64,000 bases of DNA. Source: Takakia lepidozioides. Taxonomy: Eukaryota > Streptophyta > Takakiopsida > Takakiales > Takakiaceae. The translations under genes and the position numbers were made by a program. Of this stretch, positions 57,291 through 64,000 are shown piece by piece. How positions within the stretch are numbered: position 1 is the stretch's first letter; every line of letters starts with the position of its first letter. The notes under the pieces were generated by a model, which was not told the origin of the DNA, did no database searches, and saw nothing but the letters and a program-made list of their open reading frames with translations. The DNA lies in assembly GCA_030704615.1 (NCBI GenBank), contig CM060731.1, forward strand, positions 89,756,756 through 89,820,755, written 5' to 3'.

Positions 57291-58276
57291 CACTGGCTGG
57301 TAGGCGGCGACTTCAATATGGTGGAGGAAAAAAGAGGCAGGCTTGGGAGATTGGTGCATGGTCTCTCCATGACAGATAAAAACACATGGGATGCCATGTG
57401 CTTGTTAGTGGGGCTGCTCGACGCTTCGTCTCCAAGCCAGGGCGAATTGAAATTCACATGGTCAAACAACAGGGACCCCCCTCACTTGTGCCAGGCTCGG
57501 TTGGACAGATTTTACTGCTCCTACACTCTGAAGTCTTGGTCAACCAGTGTCCCGCTGCAGCCTATCCTCCCGGAGTTTGACCATGCCATGGTGCAACTGA
57601 TGCTCAACACCCCGGGGTTCAGGGTGAGAGGCAGGGGCTTTTTCAAGCTAAACCCCATCATGTTGCAGGACCCCTTCGTCATACAGACCCTTCAAAATGC
57701 CTGGGAATCGGCAACCACCCAGCTAGCCTTGCCCACTGCAAGATTCTTGGCGAAGATGGAACTGTTAAGAGACCTTTGTAAAGTCATGGCAAGGGAGAAG
57801 GCAGACAACAATACTAGAAGGCAAAAGGCTCTGACTAAGTGCTTGGAAGTCTGCCAGTTTAAGCTGCAGTTGGGTCTGGAGGGAGCGCACACCATATCTG
57901 CATACAAGGATGCCAAGAGAAATCTCTCCACACTGTTACATGCCAAGGAGCAATTTTCCAGAGTCAAAGCTGGAGTCAATTGGAGCCTTAAAGGGAAAAA
58001 GATGAATAGATATTTCTTTGTTAAGGCTGCGCAGCGGCAAGCTGCCACAATGGTCCCAGCTTTGCGAGATGCAGATGGACATTTGGTAGGTAAGCCAAAA
58101 ATCATGACAGAAGTGGCAGCCTCATATTTTCAAGCTCTGTTTCAAAGGCAAGATGCTTCGCAGCAGAAACAAGAGGCAACAGCGGCCCTGCTGCACCACA
58201 TCCCCTGCTCGATCACTCAACTGGACAAATCAAACCTGGCGGCCCCCCTGTCAGTGTATGAGGTTATCAATAGTCT
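57291..58276 (+). pseudogene. LINE ORF2 endonuclease and linker fragment
   Basis: The frame shows WLVGGDFNMVEEKRGR (catalytic GDFN), LKFTWSNNRDPPHLCQARLDR (the W-x-N and ARLDR motifs of apurinic-type LINE endonucleases), FDHAMVQLML and the long helical linker that precedes RT (EQFSRVKAGVNWSLKGKKMN). It ends LSVYEVINSL, where RT should begin, at the insertion of the kinase segment. The frame runs on without a stop into the kinase gene start. Confidence 0.85.
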
Positions 58277-58328
58277 GGGTTTAGTTTTCCGTTACAAAGC
58301 CGCGTCTATTCCGCATAGTACTTTCATC

Positions 58329-59836
58329 ATGTCCGGAAATGTTGCTTCGAACGCAGTGTCAGGGGGTTCCTCGGGAAGTGGGCGTAAAGGTAGGAAGCGT
58401 AAACATGCACATGAACGGGATAGTCAGGTCAACAAAAAAGACTATCCAAGCGCAGAGGCCGTGAAGGTGGTGAAGCAAGTAGTGCTGGATTATTTGAAGG
58501 ACAATGACATAATGCATTTAAATCTTTTTGTATGTCCGACATGGGAATGAGGGGTTCCTTAGATTCCAGCACAATATGGAGATGAGAATGAGGGAGGCTT
58601 TGGCCGGGGATGAATGGGAGGAGGACAGGGCGAAGTTCCAGTTCACGAAATGGATGGAGGACCGGGCCCATGATGCCATATGGAATCTGAGGCAAACCAT
58701 GGACAAGTTTGTTATGAGAACACCTGTAGCTGAAGGTCGCATGCCAACTTCGGAGGAGGAGTTGTTTGTGCTTGTGGATTGGTGGTCTGACATGGCAAAG
58801 GCCCACGCCAAACGACGTACGAAACCACTCCAATGGAAGGCAAGGTCCTCATTCGCGGATGCGGCATTGAACGTGAGATACATATCCACAAACGCACAGG
58901 TACAACAACTCGACGCGCCCAAACAGAGAGGGTATGGTACAATTCGGAGGGTTAGAATTGTTGGGGATCAATTCATTCCTCCATCTTGGGAGTTAGTAGG
59001 GAAAACGCCCAGGGAAACAAATGCTGAGCTTGCCAAAGTCCAACATAACAATGAGGCGTTGGCTGTAAAGTTCCATCATTTCGGCATCATAAAGTTTTGC
59101 GTTGCATCCACGTCGAAATGAAGGTTACACACATTGGTGGAATGGGGGGACCATACGATCATGGTTGAGTATTGACAAGAAATGGGGGAATGATCGGGAT
59201 AACATAGAGTTAATGGAATGACGGGGGACGGAGCAGGAAATGCAGGAGGTCAACCGACTGGTTCGATTCCGACAGAATCGCACCCAATTGGCATGGGCGC
59301 TTTTGCACATCATGCTCAACATCCATAATCACCACATCTTGCACAACGACATGTCCCCCGACAACATCTTGTTGCATTTTCCATAAGGGTCTGAAGATGT
59401 GTACATCGGGGTATGCGATTGGGGGATGGCCTCCACGACGGATGACCCAAAAACCACGTTGTACATTTTCGAGAACAGAGACAAGATGATAAAGACTCTC
59501 GCACATAGATGGCGGATTGCACCTGAAATTGCAATAGTTCATAATGTAGCCAACAACCAGTCAGATGGCACACCTCATAGGCCCCCTCTAATCGTGTCAT
59601 TAGAGATCTTTGCAATTGGGAAGATAGCCCAGACAATAAATGGGGGTAACACGTTCGATGCAAGCCTGTTCAACGATATGTCTACTGGAACCTGTTTTGC
59701 TTCCGCTCTAGAAAACTTATGTGTAGACACAGTAGAGTTGCGGTACAAACTAGAAAATGTTGTGAAGTGTTTCATGACGGGGCTATTCAATTGGCCTGAG
59801 CCCAAAAATTGCTGGAGGATGAATAGAAACTTATAG
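58329..59836 (+). pseudogene. Transposon-borne protein kinase-like gene, copy 2
   Basis: Paralogue of 13491-14955. It has MSGNVASNAVSGGSSGSGRK, basic RKRKHAHERDSQVNKKDYPS, the beta-3 motif LAVKFHHFG, the loop ILHNDMSPDNILLHF and VCDWGMAS. It keeps the C-terminal part that is shifted in copy 1 (EIFAIGKIAQTINGG, FNWPEPKNCW). Frameshifts near 58525 and 59115, a TGA at 59219-59221 and a TAA at 59384-59386 disable it. Both copies share HND and DWG, so these are family features rather than damage. Confidence 0.8.
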
Positions 59837-59989
59837 ACCTCTGACTGTACATCATGTTTGAATAAATGTTGTTTTCAATTGTGTTTGTCTCGTACCATAA
59901 TGTTTTAATGGTTTGTTACTTGGCCATGGCACCTGGGTCCATCATATGGGATAATGAAGCACCACACCCACGAATCTTGAAGAGTGACA

Positions 59990-60180
59990 GTGTACACCGG
60001 GTCAATGGGTGAACCAATCGTTCCCCTGCCAAATGATTTTAGATTGATTTGAAACTTTGGGGGTGTCTTGTACATGCCCTCTTTAAGTTACCGGACAAGT
60101 ATGAGGTCAATCTAAAATAGTTCTAAGGGTGAACCAATAGTTCCCCTATTAAATGATTCATGATTGAAAATTGGTTGAAA
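59990..60180. repeat. Diverged relative of the 120-bp tandem repeat
   Basis: Shares GTGAACCAATCGTTCCCCTG-type and GAGGTCAATCTAAAAT motifs with 16600-17050 and 17510-17940. It confirms that the downstream part of the composite element moved together with the kinase gene. Confidence 0.55.
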
Positions 60181-60577
60181 GGTTTAACGAGTCGTTCGGG
60201 GGGCAAATGATTATTTCTTCGCTTGCAACTATGTGTATGTGATTTGTACGTACTTAAGCACATATGGACCAAAATTGAACTTCAACAAAGCTGTTTGAAT
60301 GGGTTATTCAAATTCATAAGGAGAAACAACCTTTCGCCTGCACATGAATTATTTTTAATTCCATTCTGAAGCCATATGCTTGATAACAACATGAAGAGTT
60401 GCATGCAAAATATCACCATGAACAGACATCGTCTGCATCCAAAACACATTTTATTCCCTCATTTGCCCTCCAAGGTGAAGTTATCTTCAACTTCATGCAC
60501 TCTTCATAGAGGGTTCTGCAATAGTGAGCATAGAGCAAAGATGAACGTTTTTCAACTTTTTCATTTTTTTAAAATAG

Positions 60578-60815
60578 GTGCGACCACCAGCAGGGGATGG
60601 TCGCACGTTTTTAATTATTTTTTAAATGGGTGCGACCACCAGCCGGTGGTGGTCGCAAACTTTTTCTTTTTTGTTATTAGGTGCGACCGCTTATGGGGGG
60701 TTGCACATTTTCGTTTTGTTTTTAAAATGGTGCGACCACCAGCAGGGGGGGGTCGCATCACTTTTTTTGTTTTTTTATTAGCTGCGACCACCCATAGGTG
60801 CGACCGCTCCCTGGA
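60578..60815. repeat. Palindromic satellite array E (GCGACCACC...GGTGGTCGC)
   Basis: Five units of about 55 bp with T-rich spacers. The hairpin arms differ from arrays A-D at one position in each arm (GCGACCACC with GGTGGTCGC), so pairing is kept. It lies 3' of kinase copy 2, the opposite side from copy 1. Confidence 0.9.
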
Positions 60816-60829
60816 CACGGGACACTCTG

Positions 60830-61640
60830 GTGGGGGAAGCAAGCCGAGTAATAGTTGCGGAGGCTTGCATCCAAACTTTGGATTTGCCTTGCGGGAAAAA
60901 CCCCCAGGGGCAGATCGGTATTATTCAATACTTACCAAGATCTGTTGACTGAGGGGCGGAAGGCTTGGTTAACTGTCTGTGCAGCTGTTTCCAGAACTTC
61001 GGAGCAGCGAGGGAGGAAATTGCTTCAAGACTTCCATGACACCTGGGGCAAAAGCAGCATGCTCGGCACCGGTATTTCCAACTCTAAATTCACTTGGCAA
61101 CATTCCATCCCTTCTCAATGGGAGGTCCCCTGGTGAAGGTGATGAGGGAGATTGCAACTGGTGCCATAAATGTGCTAGAGCCCCCAAATTCCACACGCAG
61201 CTAAAGTTCTAGAAGTCTGGCATCTGCATTCGCCTCTGCGATGGTTCCGAGTTGCATCACCCTCAAAATCTACTTCCACCATCCCCTGGCATCCCTTGCT
61301 GGTTTCAAGTCTTTTTCAAGACTTAGCTCATTGTTTTTTCCTGACATTGTCTACTTCTCTACAGTGAATCCCTGCGTCTAAATCTCCCCCCACCCTACCA
61401 CATCTCTCTCGGTCCCCCGCACCACTCTCTCGACCCCTCCTTCTCAAAGTCATCTCTTTGGGTTTCCTTGCTCCTTTCCCTTAGCATATTCGCTATGGTT
61501 CCGGGGAAGTTCCCCCTCAGTAAGCCTCCCCCCCCCCCCGGGTGGTTATTTTTTCCACCCTTGTGTAACTCCTTCTTATTTAATTTGATCAACAGGGCTT
61601 CTGTCCCCTTTCTTTAATAATAATTAAAAAAAGAAAGAAA
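60830..61640 (+). pseudogene. LINE remainder: start of RT and 3' end
   Basis: A frame near 60870 reads ALREKPPGADRYYSIL, resembling the K-x-PG-x-DG motif at the start of LINE reverse transcriptases. No further RT motifs follow. The last 300 bp are C/T-rich and end in TAATAATTAAAAAAAGAAAG. Confidence 0.45.
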
Positions 61641-63157
61641 GTATTAGGCAATTTCGGGGTTCTGGGATTTATAATAATGACCCTGGTGGCAGGTCAAGCA
61701 TTTCAGCAGCCCTGACTGTGCCCTAAGCTTTTATTTTGAAAGAAACGGCACAGCTTATCATGTAAACAAACAACCCAAGATCCCACGTGCGGGTGAGGAT
61801 GGAAGGCTGGTGTTTTGATCTTGTGGATTATGTACAGGCAGTGCAGGGCAGGCAGTGCAGGGCTGCACATCCACCTCAGAAACTGTTGCAAAATGTAGAG
61901 TGATATCTAGGAAACAAGAAGACATGCTCCTGACTAAGAAACTGTCTTTTGGGGTGGTAGATGGTATCGCTGACATGAGTCATGTTCACTTAATACCAAT
62001 GTAAATCTTTCAAACAAGACTGGAACCACACCACAAGACATTACCTCGTTTCCAACCGAGAGTGTGCATAGTGCTGTATGGAGAAGGTTCGCACAACAAT
62101 CTCTATTACTAAAGCATTAGACTGCGTGGCTCAGTTTTTTGGTGGAATTTAACATGTGCAAGGGTGGCATCCAAAGTTGCAGCAATTGCATTTCATTCTT
62201 CCTTCAGTCATCTGCTGACAGTACCATTTCGAAACTGCTTAGCTGTTTGTTTCCTGGTGAATATTTGTACAGGCTTCTGACCCCATAAGAGGAGAAAGAA
62301 GGAACTCTCTCACACTGTGCAATACAGGTCTTTCCTGACTATGGTAGATGTAGGCATATTGACTTCAAATCCCATGTCTGTAGCCTTGACTCTTCTGAAC
62401 CACCGATTGCTTCTTCATCTCAATCTCAAAACCATGTGTTGTAAGTGTCCATCTGCAAAAGCCGAGGTAAAATCGCCTGCCCTGCTCCATGTGTCCAGCA
62501 TTTTCTTGCCTCCAGTCAAGCCATATTTACTGGAACAGAGATGGGCATTGTGTTAGAAGACAAGCTGCAATGGGCAGCAGACACTCCCAAGTACAGACTA
62601 ATAGGAGAATCTCCCTCTTTTGGGCTTTCTGTGCATGAGAGTTCCTTTCTTTCATTCTTATTTCTCTCTATCCATGGAATGCTGGAAACTCCTACTAGGG
62701 GGTGCCCTCTGCGACATCCCACCCTATATTCCTCGCCAACTGCAGACTTGCTTTAGTGTTAGTTTAGAAATAAAAATGGGCTCCAGTAAGTCACTTGTAC
62801 AGCTTCCCCATTAAAGGCCATGAAGACAGAAGACCATTTTTTCCCCTCCAACGTCACGGTTGAGATTAGGGATTCCTCACCCCTGGCAGAGTCATTCAGT
62901 TATGAAGAGAGAGGCACTTGGCAGCCTACCTACAAGAGGCACTTTGCAGAGTCCCTCAGCTATGAAGATCAGAGGTGCTTGGCAGCCTAAGGATCAATAG
63001 ATGGGACCTACCACTTGGTTCTTCATCTTTGCTGCCCCCATGTGTCATGAGCTCTTCGAGCTTTCTGCAGAGAGTATGAAGTTTCTTTCTTCTTTCGTTC
63101 TCATGTTTCTTTCTGTCTCACCTCCCTCTCTTGTTCTGTCCAAACCAACCACAGGGT
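61641..63157. other. Intergenic stretch
   Basis: No gene is supportable. A two-copy repeat of about 58 bp (GCAGAGTC-x-TCAG-TATGAAGA to GGCAGCCTA) lies at 62885-62990. A short GGCAGTGCAGGGC duplication lies near 61840. Confidence 0.45.
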
Positions 63158-63449
63158 CTATGATAACGACTCAGCTACAGCAAGCAAAGTATAGTGAGTA
63201 CATGACTTGTGGTACAAATGTGATTCTATCACATCGTAATCACAATCATTGATTACCCAACCTAAAACAACCTGAAAGCTTTGTACACTGGAAAGATAAA
63301 GACCTGCTAATTGTTGTTCATAACGCTGCAATTGTAGCATAAAACCAGCATTTGGGGACGCTTCAGGTCGCTTACTCTTCACCAGCTCCAGCGCTTGTGC
63401 AAGTGTCATACGATACCTCTTCATTAGATAGGCTACCACCACTGTCACG
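63158..63449 (-). CDS. Dual-specificity protein phosphatase, last exon
   Basis: The frame from the splice acceptor (GTGTACAG at about 63450) reads VTVVVAYLMKRYRMTLAQALELVKSKRP and then PNAGFMLQLQRYEQQL. This is the C-terminal half of a dual-specificity phosphatase domain (after the HCxxGxSRS active-site loop). The RP..PN.GF..QL pattern is diagnostic. The active-site exon must lie upstream on the minus strand, beyond 63450 or outside the window. I could not find it between 63450 and 64000. The last 45 or so residues after the domain are unremarkable. It has no in-frame stops and is the only host-like gene seen here. Confidence 0.8.
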
Positions 63450-64000
63450 CTGTACACCATAACAGGTCTCTTCAGTGCTTCAGCCACAGTTAAATTCCTG
63501 GTTTAATGTAAGGGAGCCTACCCAGCAGCTCCCCCCCAGCTTGCAAATACATCTATGTCACCTCATCTCAACTGTCAACCTCTTACCTGACGCCATACAA
63601 CTGCTATGAGTAGGTTCCTTCGTAAATCTTGAATAACCTAAGCAAGATGCCAGTAAAGGGTAATGCTTTCAGAGGATTTTGAAATGCATGCTAATGAATC
63701 CACGCTACAATGGTTATTGAATCCACGCTACATCTACTCCTCAACATTTAGCAATTACTGTCTTACAGTTTACCACAGGAGTGATTTCCAGCACCTTAGC
63801 AGGTGGGCATCTCGTGCGAGACACCTTAGGTTGAAGGAAGCTGTTTAATGGGAGGTGGTGTCACGAAGAATGTGCAGACTGAAACAGAGAGGAGAGAAGC
63901 TTAGGAGATGGTGCACATTCCCCTTACGCCTACGACCAACACCCAAGTTGGATGGAAAGAAAAATAGGGGAAAGAGAGGCAATGAAAGATAAGAGGTCAG
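63450..64000 (-). other. Probable intron of the phosphatase gene
   Basis: No coding segment with phosphatase motifs is visible on the minus strand. It is presumed intronic from the exon at 63158-63449. Confidence 0.4.

Larger units (their letters stand above)
53290..61640 (+). mobile_element. LINE-type retrotransposon, interrupted and internally deleted
   Basis: An ORF1-like gene (54167-55267) is followed by an ORF2 fragment with an endonuclease (57291-58276) and a short piece resembling the start of RT (about 60870-60920). The 3' end runs into an A-rich tail (61615-61640). A hAT MITE (56156-56882) and a kinase-gene segment (58277 to about 60830) are inserted. Most of the RT is missing. The 5' boundary is an estimate. 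Confidence 0.65.

Noticed and set aside
2029-59386. Reassigned stop codons or a variant nuclear code
   Set aside because: All three stop types occur in frame, yet long stop-free frames such as 32690-34593 and the clean phosphatase exon exist; decay explains the pattern more simply.
1-64000. tRNA or rRNA genes
   Set aside because: I found no cloverleaf with intact A and B boxes and no rRNA-like sequence, but a covariance search was not possible here.

Overview
The window is a block of a eukaryotic nuclear genome from the green lineage, dominated by nested transposable elements. One ordinary host gene fragment is recognisable, the last exon of a dual-specificity phosphatase near the right end. 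Plant-type elements (a Ty3/gypsy chromovirus primed by initiator Met-tRNA, hAT, MULE and LINE), spliced genes and above all a Ty3/gypsy element carrying its own cytosine-5 DNA methyltransferase point to a streptophyte (charophyte) alga. Chara would fit, but the species is an inference.

Layout. (1) 1-10975: an old gypsy element on the minus strand is split inside its RT/RNase H region by a 9.37-kb gypsy element (955-10326). That element encodes gag, protease, DNA methyltransferase, RT, RNase H, integrase and a C-terminal PHD finger. (2) 10976-53280: an older locus or large element marked by about 21 dispersed copies of a palindrome close to GCACGGGAGRYCTCCCGTGC. It carries a DUF7869-like gene, an unrecognised spliced gene, a HAD/FCP1-like gene and an unrecognised acidic protein. 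Three later insertions break it up: a 14.4-kb hAT-type composite (about 12269-26699) with a kinase-like gene, a RING gene and a hAT transposase; a chromovirus (30093-37076); and a 7.8-kb MULE-like element (43121-50892) with a 9-bp target duplication. None of the three contains the palindrome. (3) 53290-61640: a LINE interrupted by a 727-bp hAT MITE with a perfect 8-bp duplication and by a second copy of the kinase-like gene. (4) 61640-64000: mostly featureless sequence plus the phosphatase exon.

Three themes recur. Several elements of different classes carry arrays of short palindromes: GCGACCGCC...GGCGGTCGC in the hAT composite and an AAATTCGGCGCCGAATTT core in the MULE. In the composite an array lies just upstream of each gene's TATA box. 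Almost every element gene is a nearly continuous reading frame broken by in-frame stops; nearly all could come from C-to-T change of CAA, CAG or CGA, with few frameshifts. This suggests decay by cytosine deamination in methylated elements. Finally, one of these elements itself encodes a cytosine methyltransferase. All element genes here look defective as they stand.
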